NCBI GenBank assembly: GCA_029977705.1
Contig: JAPOKJ010000017.1
Coordinates: 1-62,857 of the forward strand
Length of the DNA stretch: 62,857 nucleotides
Direction of reading: 5' to 3'
From: Burkholderiales bacterium
GTDB taxonomy: Bacteria; Pseudomonadota; Gammaproteobacteria; Burkholderiales; Burkholderiaceae_E
Shown: one piece after another, positions 1-8,420 of the stretch
Layout: every line of letters starts with the position of its first letter
Numbering within the stretch: the stretch's first letter is position 1
Translations under genes and position numbers: made by a program
Notes under the pieces: generated by a model
The model's database searches: none
What the model was told of the DNA's origin: nothing
Seen by the model: the letters and a program-made list of their open reading frames with translations, nothing else

Positions 1-881
1 CTGAACTGCGCGCCATTGGCCGGTTCGGGCAGGTCGGCCACGGGCGCGGCGTGCAGGGGCATGGCGCTGGACAAGCCGGGGCGGCTGCGTTGCGGTTCGA
101 GATCCATGCCCTCGGGCAGACTGCTCAGCCTGAGGGCTGCCCGCTCGAAGTCTCCGGACAGGGCATCTTCGTTGGCGGCCTCGGCAAGCTGCCCGGGCAG
201 GCCGGGTGAGGTCGCCTCTGGCGCGGGGGCCGGACGCTCGAAGGCCGAGTCTGCGCAGGCTCCGGAGGTGTCATCTGCCGATTCGGTGTCCGACACCGGC
301 GTGTCCAGTCCTTCGGAGACGGGGGGTCCCGACGGCCAGGTGTCGGCGCCCATGCCCTCTTCGGCGGGGCCCTGGGCCGCAGGCAGGGGGCCAGAGGTCT
401 GATCAGCGTGCCCGGGCTCGGATACGTTACTGGAGGACGGGCCGGGCGTCGGGGTCGGTTGCCCGGGAGGCCGTGCAGCGGCCCCGGGCGGAAGCTCGGG
501 GCTGGGCATGTAGGCGGGTACCGGCGCCTGCACTTCGATCGCCTCATGGGCGGTGGTGCCGCCGAAAATCGTCTCGGGCAGGAAGAAGGCGGTTTTCAGG
601 TCATCCAGGCCTGGCGCAGCCGCAGGCGCTGGCGGGGAGGATGGCCTGGCCGGGTAGGCCTCGCCCGCTGGCGGTTCACGGACCGGATCGGGTCGCTTCG
701 TGCTCGAGGGGGCAGGCGATGAGGCGCGTGGCGCCGGATCATCGATGTAGCGCAGGTAGTCGACGCCGGAGAAGACCTCCTGGCATTTGCCGCAGCGCAC
801 CAGGCCACGCCGCAGCTTGAGCTGGTCGGCAACGACCTTGAAGCTGGTCTTGCAGTGCGGGCAGGTGGTTGCGAGCGCCAT
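1..881 (-). CDS. Zinc-ribbon (DUF3426/MJ0042-type) protein, C-terminus beyond window
   Basis: The frame opens at ATG 881 and stays open to the window edge, giving at least 293 residues without a stop. The N-terminus has a zinc-ribbon with two CxxC pairs (TCPHC at 7-11 and VRCGKCQEVF about residues 29-38), typical of the MJ0042/DUF3426 family. After it comes a long Pro/Ala/Ser/Glu-rich linker with no recognisable fold. Relatives usually continue into a membrane segment and a DUF3426 domain, which would lie outside the window. It sits just upstream of, and on the same strand as, nothing visible; prmA lies 42 bp behind its start, also on the minus strand. The promoter-like TAGAAT at 891-896 is only 9 nt before the ATG and there is no spaced Shine-Dalgarno sequence. 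Function unknown; zinc binding is inferred from the cysteines. Confidence 0.8.
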   Translation of the reverse strand, partial: MALATTCPHCKTSFKVVADQLKLRRGLVRCGKCQEVFSGVDYLRYIDDPAPRASSPAPSSTKRPDPVREPPAGEAYPARPSSPPAPAAAPGLDDLKTAFFLPETIFGGTTAHEAIEVQAPVPAYMPSPELPPGAAARPPGQPTPTPGPSSSNVSEPGHADQTSGPLPAAQGPAEEGMGADTWPSGPPVSEGLDTPVSDTESADDTSGACADSAFERPAPAPEATSPGLPGQLAEAANEDALSGDFERAALRLSSLPEGMDLEPQRSRPGLSSAMPLHAAPVADLPEPANGAQF

Positions 882-923
882 CGTCCCCGCATTCTAAGGC
901 AAGGCGCCTGGGGGCGCCGCGGC

Positions 924-1820
924 TCAGGCGGGGCGTTGTCCGACCAGGCAGGACCAGCCGTCACGGGAGCGAAAGACCTGCAGGGGGATCTCCCGGTAGG
1001 CCGCGCTGACCTCCTCGACCTGGCGATCGAGCAGGCCGGCCAGCACCAGCGTGCCACCGGGCAGCACCAGGGCTTCGAGCACGGGTGCCAGGACCTTGAG
1101 CGGATTGGCCAGGATATTGGCCAGCACGATCTGGGCCGGCGTGTCGACACCGCTGCGGGTGCTGTGGGCGGTGACGGCCACCTGGTTCAGCTCGGCATTG
1201 GCGCGGGTGCTGGCCACCGCCTGCTCGTCGATGTCCACCGCCAGCACTGGTTGTGCACCCAGCCGGGCAGCGGCGATGGCCAGGATGCCCGAGCCGCAGC
1301 CATAGTCGATCAGGCTGCAGCCTGCCGGCATGCACTGCTCGATCCACTCCAGGCACATGCGGGTGGTGGGATGGCTGCCAGTCCCGAAAGCCAGGCCGGG
1401 ATCGAGGATGACCTCGGTGAGCCGGGTGGCATCGGGCGCATGCCAGGAGGGACGGATGACCAGGCGCGGGCCGATCGGGATCGGCTCGAACTGCGACTGG
1501 GTCAGGCTGACCCAGTCCTGGTCGGGCAGGTCGCGGAACTGCGCCGGTGGCAGTCCCCGAAGGCCACACTGTGCGGCGGCCGCATCGAGCAGGGCCTGGC
1601 CCTCGCTGTCTTGCTGCGGATCGAGCAGGGTGATCAGCCGGGTGCGGCGCCAGGCGTTGTCGGCCACCGGCTCGCCCGGCTCGGCAAAGATGGCCACCTC
1701 GTCGGTGGTGTCGGCATCCGCGTCCTCGGCCTGCACCGACAGCGCACCGAGCTCGAGCAGGGCATCACTGAGGGCCTCGGCATGGTCGCGCGAGACCACC
1801 ACAATCATTTCGCGGTGCAT
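924..1820 (-). CDS. prmA: Ribosomal protein L11 methyltransferase
   Basis: Encodes a 298-residue SAM-dependent methyltransferase that trimethylates ribosomal protein L11. The N-terminal substrate-recognition domain has the family hallmark ALSDALLELGALSV with the acidic AEDADADT stretch (about residues 16-38). The catalytic domain shows LDPGLAFGTGSHPTT (139-153) and the SAM-binding motif DYGCGSGILA (172-181), followed by an acidic VDID that would bind the ribose. Length matches the family. Two in-frame ATGs exist (1820 and 1808); I chose the longer because either fits the family start. It follows accC by 32 bp on the same strand, the usual accB-accC-prmA order of Burkholderiales, so it is probably the distal gene of that transcript. 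Confidence 0.95.
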   Translation of the reverse strand: MHREMIVVVSRDHAEALSDALLELGALSVQAEDADADTTDEVAIFAEPGEPVADNAWRRTRLITLLDPQQDSEGQALLDAAAAQCGLRGLPPAQFRDLPDQDWVSLTQSQFEPIPIGPRLVIRPSWHAPDATRLTEVILDPGLAFGTGSHPTTRMCLEWIEQCMPAGCSLIDYGCGSGILAIAAARLGAQPVLAVDIDEQAVASTRANAELNQVAVTAHSTRSGVDTPAQIVLANILANPLKVLAPVLEALVLPGGTLVLAGLLDRQVEEVSAAYREIPLQVFRSRDGWSCLVGQRPA

Positions 1821-1852
1821 GCGGCCTCGTGCTGGCGTGCTGCGCGCTGCCC

Positions 1853-3202
1853 TCAGGCCTTGCGCAGGGAGAGCTTGTGCTCGAGATAGTGGATCGAGGT
1901 GCCGCCGTTGACGAAATTGGCGTCGGCGAGCAGTTCGCGGTGCAGCGGCAGGTTGGTGCTGATGCCCTCGACGGCCATTTCGCTCAGCGCGATGCGCATG
2001 CGCTTGATGGCCTGTTCCCGGGTGCTGCCGTAGGTCAGCACCTTGCCGATCATCGAGTCATAGTGGGGCGGTACGCTGTAGCCGGAATAGGCATGCGAGT
2101 CGACCCGCACGCCCGGGCCGCCGGGCGGATGCCAGGCGGTGATCTTGCCCGGCGAGGGCGTGAACTTGTAGGGATCCTCGGCATTGATGCGGCATTCGAT
2201 GGCATGACCGCTGATGACGATGTCGCGCTGCTTGAAGCGCAGGCGCTCGCCGGCGGCCACTCGGATCTGCTCCTGCACGATGTCGATGCCGGTGATCAGT
2301 TCGGTGACCGGGTGTTCGACCTGGACCAGGGTGTTCATCTCGATGAAGTAGAACTCGCCCTTTTCGTAGAGGAACTCGAAGGTGCCGGCACCGCGGTAGC
2401 CGATCTTCTTGCAGGCCTCAGCGCAGCGCAGGCCGATCTTTTCGATGACCCGGCGGGCAATGCCCGGCGCCGGACCTTCCTCGAGGATCTTCTGGTGGCG
2501 GCGCTGCATGGAGCAATCGCGCTCACCCAGGTAGACGGCGTTCTTGAACTCGTCGGCCAGCACCTGGATCTCGATGTGGCGCGGGTTCTCGAGGAACTTC
2601 TCCATGTACACCGTGGGATTGTTGAAGGCGGTGCCGGCCTCGGTGCGGGTCATGGCAATCGCATTGACCAGGGCCGCCTCGGTATGGACCACGCGCATGC
2701 CGCGGCCTCCACCCCCTCCGGCGGCCTTGATGATGACCGGGTAGCCGACGGTACGGGCGATGCGCAGGCACTCCTTGGGATCCTCGGGCAGGGCGCCATC
2801 GGACCCGGGAACGCAGGGCACGCCGGCCTTCTTCATGGTGTCCTTGGCCGATACCTTGTCGCCCATCAGGCGGATCGACTCCGGCTTCGGGCCGATGAAG
2901 ACAAAGCCGCTGCGCTCGACGCGCTCGGCAAAATCGGCGTTCTCGGACAGGAAGCCATAGCCGGGATGGATGGCTTCGGCGTCGGTGACCTCGGCGGCGC
3001 TGATGATGGCCGGGATGTTCAGGTAACTCTCGCGCGAGGGCGGGGGCCCGATGCACACCGACTCGTCGGCGAGCTTGACGTACTTGGCCTCGGTATCGGC
3101 CTGGGAATGGACGACGACGGTCTTGATGCCCAGCTCGCGGCAGGCGCGCTGGATGCGCAAGGCGATCTCGCCCCGGTTGGCGATCAGGATCTTCTCAAAC
3201 AT
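1853..3202 (-). CDS. accC: Acetyl-CoA carboxylase, biotin carboxylase subunit (atypical residue 292)
   Basis: Biotin carboxylase catalyses ATP- and bicarbonate-dependent carboxylation of the biotin on AccB, the first half-reaction of malonyl-CoA synthesis. The protein is 449 residues, the same length as E. coli AccC. Visible landmarks are the N-terminal [13 protein letters not shown], the glycine-rich ATP loop [25 protein letters not shown], and ECRINAEDP containing the residue equivalent to Arg338. The catalytic loop reads [16 protein letters not shown]: the family consensus is [14 protein letters not shown], and the Arg (E. coli Arg292) is replaced by Leu, codon CTG at 2329-2327, exactly residue 292. 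Everything else looks intact, so this is either a real substitution in an essential enzyme or a base-call error. It lies 8 bp downstream of accB and is cotranscribed with it. Confidence 0.95.
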   Translation of the reverse strand: MFEKILIANRGEIALRIQRACRELGIKTVVVHSQADTEAKYVKLADESVCIGPPPSRESYLNIPAIISAAEVTDAEAIHPGYGFLSENADFAERVERSGFVFIGPKPESIRLMGDKVSAKDTMKKAGVPCVPGSDGALPEDPKECLRIARTVGYPVIIKAAGGGGGRGMRVVHTEAALVNAIAMTRTEAGTAFNNPTVYMEKFLENPRHIEIQVLADEFKNAVYLGERDCSMQRRHQKILEEGPAPGIARRVIEKIGLRCAEACKKIGYRGAGTFEFLYEKGEFYFIEMNTLVQVEHPVTELITGIDIVQEQIRVAAGERLRFKQRDIVISGHAIECRINAEDPYKFTPSPGKITAWHPPGGPGVRVDSHAYSGYSVPPHYDSMIGKVLTYGSTREQAIKRMRIALSEMAVEGISTNLPLHRELLADANFVNGGTSIHYLEHKLSLRKA

Positions 3203-3210
3203 GGCCTGGC

Positions 3211-3687
3211 TTACTCGATGATGACCAGGGGCTGGCCGAACTCGACCGGCTGGCCGTTCTCGATCAGGATGGCCTTGACGGTGCCGGCCTTGTCGGCCTC
3301 GATCTCATTGAGCAGCTTCATCGCCTCGATGATGCAGATGGTGTCGCCTTCCTTGACCTGGCTGCCCACCTCGACAAAGGGAGGCGTGCCGGGCTGTGCG
3401 GAGCGGTAGAAGGTGCCGACCATGGGCGAGGTGACGGCATGGCCGGCGGCGGCCTCGGGCGCGGCCGGCGCCGACGGGACAGGCGCGGCGGCGGCCGCGG
3501 CAACAGGTGCCGGGGCCGCCATCGGCGGCGGCGCCATCATGGTGTGATACATCGGCTGCTGGGCCAACTGCGCCCCGCTGGGGCTCTTGACGATGCGAAC
3601 CTTGCCTTCGGCTTCGGTGATCTCGAGTTCGGCAATGCCGGATTCCGAGACCAGGTCGATGAGGGTCTTGAGTTTGCGCAAGTCCAT
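3211..3687 (-). CDS. accB: Acetyl-CoA carboxylase, biotin carboxyl carrier protein
   Basis: The 158-residue carrier protein bears the biotin carboxylated by AccC. It has the conserved N-terminal segment [20 protein letters not shown], an Ala/Pro-rich flexible linker (about 50-85) and a C-terminal biotinyl domain with [18 protein letters not shown]. Lys124 of EAMKL is the expected biotinylation site. I chose ATG 3687 because family members begin with this segment and a good ribosome site (GGAGA, 7 nt upstream) precedes it; the open frame extends further upstream but through the promoter. It is the first gene of an accB-accC-prmA operon, with a consensus-like promoter at 3773-3801. The shikimate gene aroQ that commonly precedes accB in Burkholderiales is not here. 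Confidence 0.96.
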   Translation of the reverse strand: MDLRKLKTLIDLVSESGIAELEITEAEGKVRIVKSPSGAQLAQQPMYHTMMAPPPMAAPAPVAAAAAAPVPSAPAAPEAAAGHAVTSPMVGTFYRSAQPGTPPFVEVGSQVKEGDTICIIEAMKLLNEIEADKAGTVKAILIENGQPVEFGQPLVIIE

Positions 3688-3726
3688 TGATTTCTCCGCT
3701 GAGTTTGCCCAAGATCGGGGAACTGC

Positions 3727-3746
3727 CCTGATCTTTGCCTGATCTT
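3727..3746 (-). promoter_or_regulatory. Tandem CCTGATCTT repeats in the accB leader
   Basis: Two copies of the nine-base CCTGATCTT (plus-strand reading) lie at 3727-3735 and 3738-3746, 11 bp apart, one DNA helical turn. Related GATC-containing words occur nearby (AAGATCGGGG about 3711, AAAGATCGTG about 3800). They fall between the predicted transcription start and the accB start codon. A protein-binding site or an mRNA control element for fatty-acid synthesis is possible; no regulator can be named. Confidence 0.35.
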
Positions 3747-3772
3747 GTGTTGATAATTCAGGAATGGGGCGA

Positions 3773-3801
3773 AGTATAGCCACGCTTTGCGGCTTTGGCA
3801 A
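3773..3801 (-). promoter_or_regulatory. accB promoter (sigma-70 type)
   Basis: On the minus strand a -35 TTGCCA (3801-3796), a spacer of exactly 17 bp and a -10 TATACT (3778-3773) match the sigma-70 consensus at 5/6 and 5/6 positions. Transcription would start near 3766, giving a leader of about 80 nt before accB. Confidence 0.75.
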
Positions 3802-3881
3802 AGATCGTGCCGCCGCAGGGTGTCAGGAAATTTGAAGCATTTTGCCGTGATTTCGGCGATTTTGGCTGCTTTGGCGGCGTT

Positions 3882-4490
3882 TCAGCCGCGTGCCAGGGCT
3901 TTTTCCAGGGCCCGATCCAGGTCCGGGCCCTTGAATCGACCCAGGATGCGCTCGCTGATCCGGGCGGAGGGGGCGATCACCACCGTGAAGGGCAGGCCGC
4001 CGGCTTCGTTGCCCATTTGGCGCAGCAACTCCAGGCCTGCGGTTCCGCTGGCTAACAGCGGGTATTTCACCGGCATCTTCTCGTAAAACTTGATGACATT
4101 GCCCAGTGAGTCGACGCCCAGGCCGATCGTCTCGACGCGCTGGCCGTACTTGCGGCGCCATTTTTCGGCCAGTTCGGACAACTCCGGCATCTCCTCGACG
4201 CAGGGCGGACACCAGGTGGCCCAGAAATTGACGACCAGGGCCCGCCCCTTGAGGCTGCCCAGCGCCAGTTGCCGGTCCGGACCCGGTACGTCAGCCAGGC
4301 CGGCACCGGGCACGCGCGGATAGACCTGCGAGAAAAACAGGTCCAGGGCCTTGTCCGCGGGGGCATCGAGCTTCAGCCGCCAGGCCGACAGGCCGGCGCC
4401 CGCGGCCAGCGCCGCCAGGCCCGCCCCGATCACCAGGCGGCGGGTGCCCGGCGCGGCGCGACCCGGATCGGTTGGGGCAGGGGGGCTCAT
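3882..4490 (-). CDS. TlpA-family thiol-disulfide oxidoreductase, membrane-anchored
   Basis: This 202-residue protein has one N-terminal membrane segment (about residues 18-36, LVIGAGLAALAAGAGLSAW) that would anchor a periplasmic thioredoxin-like domain. The active site is FWATWCPPCVEEMPEL with Cys94 and Cys97, and GGLPFTVVI supplies the cis-proline of the fold. Such proteins keep periplasmic cysteines reduced, for example in cytochrome c maturation; the particular substrate cannot be inferred. The start at 4490 overlaps the stop of the upstream unknown gene by 4 bp (ATGA), so the two are translationally coupled. The gap to the accB start (194 bp) carries the accB promoter and no further gene. 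Confidence 0.88.
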   Translation of the reverse strand: MSPPAPTDPGRAAPGTRRLVIGAGLAALAAGAGLSAWRLKLDAPADKALDLFFSQVYPRVPGAGLADVPGPDRQLALGSLKGRALVVNFWATWCPPCVEEMPELSELAEKWRRKYGQRVETIGLGVDSLGNVIKFYEKMPVKYPLLASGTAGLELLRQMGNEAGGLPFTVVIAPSARISERILGRFKGPDLDRALEKALARG

Positions 4491-5134
4491 CGCGGGGGCA
4501 GGCCGGCAGGGGTTTGGGGCGCCGGATCGGCGGGCGGGGGATCAGCCAGCAGGGCGGCCAGGGCCTTGCGGTCTCCGCGTGCGGCCATCGCCTGGCCCAG
4601 GTTCAGGCGCACTTTCAGGGCGCCGCGCAACTGGTCGCTGTCGTACAGCGCGATCAGCACCGGCACGCGTTCGCCCTCGAAGGGCAGCAGCAGGGCCAGG
4701 GCCTCGGTGTCGGCGTCGCCGCGCCAGTGCGGCGCCTCGCCGGCTTCGTAGGGCAGGCCCTGATCGATCAGGGCGTACTCGACTTCCTTGGGGTTGTCGT
4801 GAAACACCTGCAGGTGAACATAGGCGTGCTCGGCGCAGATCCCCTTCCAGGCGGCCCCGGCCACATAAGTCTGGAAGGCGGCCAGCCGGTCCATCATCTC
4901 GAGGGCGACCCGGCGCATGCGGCGCACCCGTGCCGGGTGTGCTTCATCGAACAATTCCAGATGCTCGAGCAGCGCCAGATCGACGGTCTCGTTGTCCGGC
5001 ATGCTGTCACGGGGCAGGGACTCTCGCCCCCACACCGACTGGGCGGCCTTGCGCTTGGCGCTGCCATAATCCAGCCCGGAATCGGCGATCAGGCGGGCCG
5101 CTTGGGCTGCGATCTCGAGTTTCAGTTGTTCCAT
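4487..5134 (-). CDS. Conserved protein of unknown function
   Basis: The 215-residue product is soluble, with no signal peptide or membrane segment. It opens with a helical MEQLKLEIAAQAARLIADSGLDYGSAKRKA. A middle acidic/aromatic region reads HAYVHLQVFHDNPKEVEYAL, and the tail after about residue 195 is Pro/Ala-rich and probably disordered. I recognise this as a protein often found divergent from mpl in Burkholderiales but know no assigned function. Only 23 bp separate its start from the mpl start, so the two promoters must lie within or overlap the opposing genes. It probably forms a two-gene operon with the TlpA-like gene. Confidence 0.75.
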   Translation of the reverse strand: MEQLKLEIAAQAARLIADSGLDYGSAKRKAAQSVWGRESLPRDSMPDNETVDLALLEHLELFDEAHPARVRRMRRVALEMMDRLAAFQTYVAGAAWKGICAEHAYVHLQVFHDNPKEVEYALIDQGLPYEAGEAPHWRGDADTEALALLLPFEGERVPVLIALYDSDQLRGALKVRLNLGQAMAARGDRKALAALLADPPPADPAPQTPAGLPPR

Positions 5135-5157
5135 AGTCTGTTGCGGATTGTAGTCTG

Positions 5158-6558
5158 ATGCATATTCATATCCTTGGTATTTGCGGCACCTTCATGGGGG
5201 GCATTGCGGCCATCGCCAAAGAGGCCGGTCATCGGGTCACCGGCTGCGATGCCAATGTCTATCCGCCGATGTCGACCCAGTTGCAGGCGCTGGGCATCGA
5301 GCTGATCGAGGGCTTTTCGCCGCAGCAGCTCGACCTGAAGCCCGACCTGTGGGTGATCGGCAATGTGGTCTCGCGGGGCAATCCGCTGATGGAGGCAATC
5401 CTGGACGCGCGCCAGACTTATGTCTCCGGGCCGCAATGGCTGGCCGAGCATGTGCTGCACGGCCGCTGGGTGCTGGCCGTGGCGGGCACGCATGGCAAGA
5501 CCACGACCTCGTCGCTGCTGACCTGGATCCTGGAACACGCCGGTCTGCAACCCGGTTTCCTGATCGGCGGCGTGCCGTCCAATTTCGCCACCTCGGCCCG
5601 CCTGGGCGGCAGTGACTTCTTTGTCATCGAGGCCGATGAATACGACACCGCCTTTTTCGACAAGCGCTCCAAGTTCGTCCATTACCGGCCGATGACCGCG
5701 GTGCTGAACAACCTCGAGTTCGACCATGCCGACATCTTTCGCGACCTGGAGGCGATCGAGACCCAGTTCCATCACCTGGTCCGTACCGTGCCGGGCAAGG
5801 GCCGCCTGATCGTCAATGGCCAGATCGGTGCAGACGGACAGGGCGCGGGTGCGGCGCTGGCCCGGGTGCTGGCGCGCGGCTGCTGGAGCGAATGCGAGGC
5901 GTTTGGTACCGCCACCGGCTGGCATGAGGGCGAATTGAACGAGGCCGCCGAGCACAGTCGTTTCAGGGTGGCCTTCGGCACGCAGGACTTCGGCCTGTGC
6001 CAGCTGGCCCTTGCTGGCGAGCACAATCGTCTGAATGCGATTGCAGCCATTGCTGCGGCCCGTCATGTCGGCGTCACGCCCCAGGTGGCGATCGAGGCAC
6101 TGGCCTCGTTCGGGGGCGTCAAGCGGCGCCTGGAGTCGCGGGGCAGCGTGGCGGGCGTCGAGGTGATCGATGATTTTGCCCATCATCCGACCGCGATCGA
6201 GACGACGATCGCCGGACTGCGGTCAAGGCTGCAGGCCAGCGGCCAGGCCCACCGCATCCTGGCCGTGCTCGAGCCGCGCTCCAACACCATGAAACTGGGC
6301 GCGATGAAGGCGCAATTGCCGGCCAGCCTGGCGCTGGCCGATCGTGTCTTTGGCTTCGGGGCCGCTCTGGGCTGGGATCTGGCGCAAGCCCTGGCGCCGA
6401 TGGGCGAGAAGGCGCAGGCGCATCAGGACCTGCCGACCCTGGTGCAGGCCATCGTGCGCGAGGCGCGCCCTGGCGACCGGGTGCTGGTGATGAGCAACGG
6501 GGGCTTTGGCGGCATCCACCAGAAGCTGCTCGATGCACTGGCCGCCCGCCAGGGGTGA
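5158..6558 (+). CDS. mpl: UDP-MurNAc:L-Ala-gamma-D-Glu-meso-DAP ligase
   Basis: Mpl joins the recycled tripeptide from turned-over peptidoglycan to UDP-N-acetylmuramic acid, saving wall material. The 466-residue protein starts with the Mur-ligase nucleotide fold (HILGICGTFMGGIAAIA). It has the ATP loop GTHGKTTT (110-117) and the middle-domain motifs EADEYDTAFFDKRSKF and LNNLEFDHADIF. The C-terminal part shows GEHNRLNAIAAIA, DDFAHHPTAI and LEPRSNTMKLG, which separate Mpl from MurC. It is divergent from the unknown gene at 4487-5134 and followed after 3 bp by the esterase gene, so those two are likely cotranscribed. Confidence 0.96.
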   Translation: MHIHILGICGTFMGGIAAIAKEAGHRVTGCDANVYPPMSTQLQALGIELIEGFSPQQLDLKPDLWVIGNVVSRGNPLMEAILDARQTYVSGPQWLAEHVLHGRWVLAVAGTHGKTTTSSLLTWILEHAGLQPGFLIGGVPSNFATSARLGGSDFFVIEADEYDTAFFDKRSKFVHYRPMTAVLNNLEFDHADIFRDLEAIETQFHHLVRTVPGKGRLIVNGQIGADGQGAGAALARVLARGCWSECEAFGTATGWHEGELNEAAEHSRFRVAFGTQDFGLCQLALAGEHNRLNAIAAIAAARHVGVTPQVAIEALASFGGVKRRLESRGSVAGVEVIDDFAHHPTAIETTIAGLRSRLQASGQAHRILAVLEPRSNTMKLGAMKAQLPASLALADRVFGFGAALGWDLAQALAPMGEKAQAHQDLPTLVQAIVREARPGDRVLVMSNGGFGGIHQKLLDALAARQG

Positions 6559-6561
6559 GGG

Positions 6562-7215
6562 GTGCTGCCGACCTTGAAAACGATTCTTTACCTGCATGGC
6601 TTCCGGTCCTCGCCGGCCTCGTTCAAGGCGCGGGTAATGGCCCGACACCTGGCCCAGCGTGGCGTACAGATCGTCGATGGGGCCGGTGTCTGCGGGGGGG
6701 GCGGGGCGCTTGCGGCCGCAGCGCAAGCGCAAGGCATGGGCGTGCGCTTTGTCTGCCCGCCACTGCCGATCTCGCCGGCCCAGGCGATGCAGCTGTTGCT
6801 CGAGCAGCACCCGCTCGGCCCAGGCGATGCGGTGGTGGGCAGTTCGCTGGGCGGCTTCTATGCCACCTGGCTGGCCGAGCGCAGCGGATGCCGCTGCGCG
6901 CTGCTCAATCCGGCGATAGATCCGGCGCGCGGCCTTGCCGCCCATCTGGATGTCCGCACCTATTTTCACAGTGACCAGCCCTTCGAGTTCAAGCCGCATT
7001 ACCTGGATGAGTTGCAGGCCTGGCAGGTGTTGCAGCCGAGCCGCCCCGAGCGTTATTTCCTGCTGGCTGCCAAGGGCGATGAACTGATCGACTGGCGCGA
7101 CATGGTGGAGCATTACGGCGGCGCCGCGATGCATGTGCTGGAGGGCAGCGATCATGCGATCAGTGACTTCGAGAACCATGTGGCCGAGGTGGCGGACTTT
7201 CTCCTGAAGCCCTGA
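6562..7215 (+). CDS. YqiA/YcfP-family alpha/beta hydrolase (esterase) with insertion
   Basis: A 217-residue small esterase. It begins TILYLHGFRSSPASFKAR, diagnostic of the YqiA family. The triad is visible: Ser95 in GSSLGG, Asp173 in AAKGDELIDW and His198 in EGSDHAI. Compared with relatives it carries about 25 extra residues between the first helix and the second strand (around residues 36-61, glycine/alanine-rich VCGGGGALAAAAQ), encoded around a run of eight G at 6694-6701. The frame stays open, so this is an insertion rather than a break. The GTG start at 6562 lies 3 bp after mpl, with a purine-rich AGGGGTGAGG before it. Substrate unknown. Confidence 0.85.
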   Translation: MLPTLKTILYLHGFRSSPASFKARVMARHLAQRGVQIVDGAGVCGGGGALAAAAQAQGMGVRFVCPPLPISPAQAMQLLLEQHPLGPGDAVVGSSLGGFYATWLAERSGCRCALLNPAIDPARGLAAHLDVRTYFHSDQPFEFKPHYLDELQAWQVLQPSRPERYFLLAAKGDELIDWRDMVEHYGGAAMHVLEGSDHAISDFENHVAEVADFLLKP

Positions 7216-7332
7216 GAACGCAGTGTATAGTCGGGCAGTGCCCGGGATTGCCCCGGGTCATGAGTCGGCATTGAACCTGTCCTGAACCGGCCTGCTCAGT
7301 GTTGGCTTGACACTTCTTCCGGAAGGATCGTC

Positions 7333-8355
7333 ATGCCATGCCATTTGGGACAGCAAGCCCGTGCGGCCTTTTCCGCACCGGTGCTCGACATGCTCTCGCC
7401 CGTACTGGGCCCAACGCCCGGCCTGCTTGGCGGGGCCTTCGATCTGGCCATTCCCGGCCTGATCGCCTCGCTTGCGCAGGTCTGCGATGCACGTCTGGTG
7501 TCGCAGCGCCTGCAGCGACTGCTCGGCGAGGCCAGTCCTGCCATCGATGAGGCGCAGGCCCTTGCCGCCATCGGCCCGGGCGATCCGGCGGGCCGGGTCC
7601 AGTCTGCCACCTTGCAGGGACAGGTCATGATCGAGACGCTGCTCGGGGAGCGCGGCGTCGCCCTGGCGCAGCGCCTTTCCAGGGCCAGTGACATCACGCC
7701 CATGCCGGCGCTGCGGGTGCTCAGCCTGTCGGCATTGGTGCTGTTGTCGATGCTCAAGCGCGAGTGGTTGCAGCGCGGTGCCGATATCGATGCGCTGGAG
7801 GCGCTGGTCAGCGAGCAGGCCCGCCTGCTGCGCGAGCAGCCGGGGGCTGACCCTGTCCTGTCCGACAGCCCCCTGCCTGAAGCCGCACGGCACGCGCCTT
7901 CGCTGCCCGGCTGGATGCTGCCAGCCTTGGGCCTGGGCGCTCTGGTCGTGGTGCTGGCCTTGTTCGTGCAGGGGCGCCTGGCGGGCATGTCCGGCGCGTC
8001 GCAGGTCGAGGCTCCGGGCGAGACCTCGACCCTGATGTCGGTGCCCGGCATGGTGCGTGTGTACTTTCGCGAGACCCAGTGGGAGCCGCCTGATGATGCA
8101 GCCCGCCTGCTGGCCAATGTCGTGGCCTATGCCCGCCAGTACGAGGCCAGCCAGGTGGTGTTGCAGGGCTATGAGGTGATCAATCCCGACCCCGTGCGCA
8201 CACGCCTGTCGCGCAGCCGCCTGATGGCGGTGCGCGGGGTGTTGATCAGTGCCGGCATCGTCGAGGACCGCATCCGCATGGCCGTGCCACTTGCGCTGGC
8301 CGAGCAGGGCGATGCCGAAGCGGCCCGGCGCGTGGATGTCAGCATCCAGCGCTGA
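7333..8355 (+). CDS. DUF937 (YidB-like) - membrane segment - OmpA-like protein
   Basis: The 340-residue protein combines three parts. Residues 1-170 resemble DUF937/YidB-type helical domains. Residues 195-213 (MLPALGLGALVVVLALF) form a single transmembrane helix. Residues 240-340 look like an OmpA/MotB-type peptidoglycan-binding domain, with the closing signature SRSRLMAVRGVLISAGI and ARRVDVSI. The arrangement puts the N-terminal domain in the cytoplasm and the OmpA-like domain in the periplasm. The start ATG has a strong ribosome site (GGAAGGA, 7320-7326). Upstream, 7216-7332 holds a possible promoter. A role in tethering something to the cell wall is inference only. Confidence 0.75.
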   Translation: MPCHLGQQARAAFSAPVLDMLSPVLGPTPGLLGGAFDLAIPGLIASLAQVCDARLVSQRLQRLLGEASPAIDEAQALAAIGPGDPAGRVQSATLQGQVMIETLLGERGVALAQRLSRASDITPMPALRVLSLSALVLLSMLKREWLQRGADIDALEALVSEQARLLREQPGADPVLSDSPLPEAARHAPSLPGWMLPALGLGALVVVLALFVQGRLAGMSGASQVEAPGETSTLMSVPGMVRVYFRETQWEPPDDAARLLANVVAYARQYEASQVVLQGYEVINPDPVRTRLSRSRLMAVRGVLISAGIVEDRIRMAVPLALAEQGDAEAARRVDVSIQR

Positions 8356-8420
8356 ACCGGAGCACCTGCCGGGGCGGGGGCTTGGGCTACCATGGCCCGA
8401 CCTACCGTCTGGAGATGACA

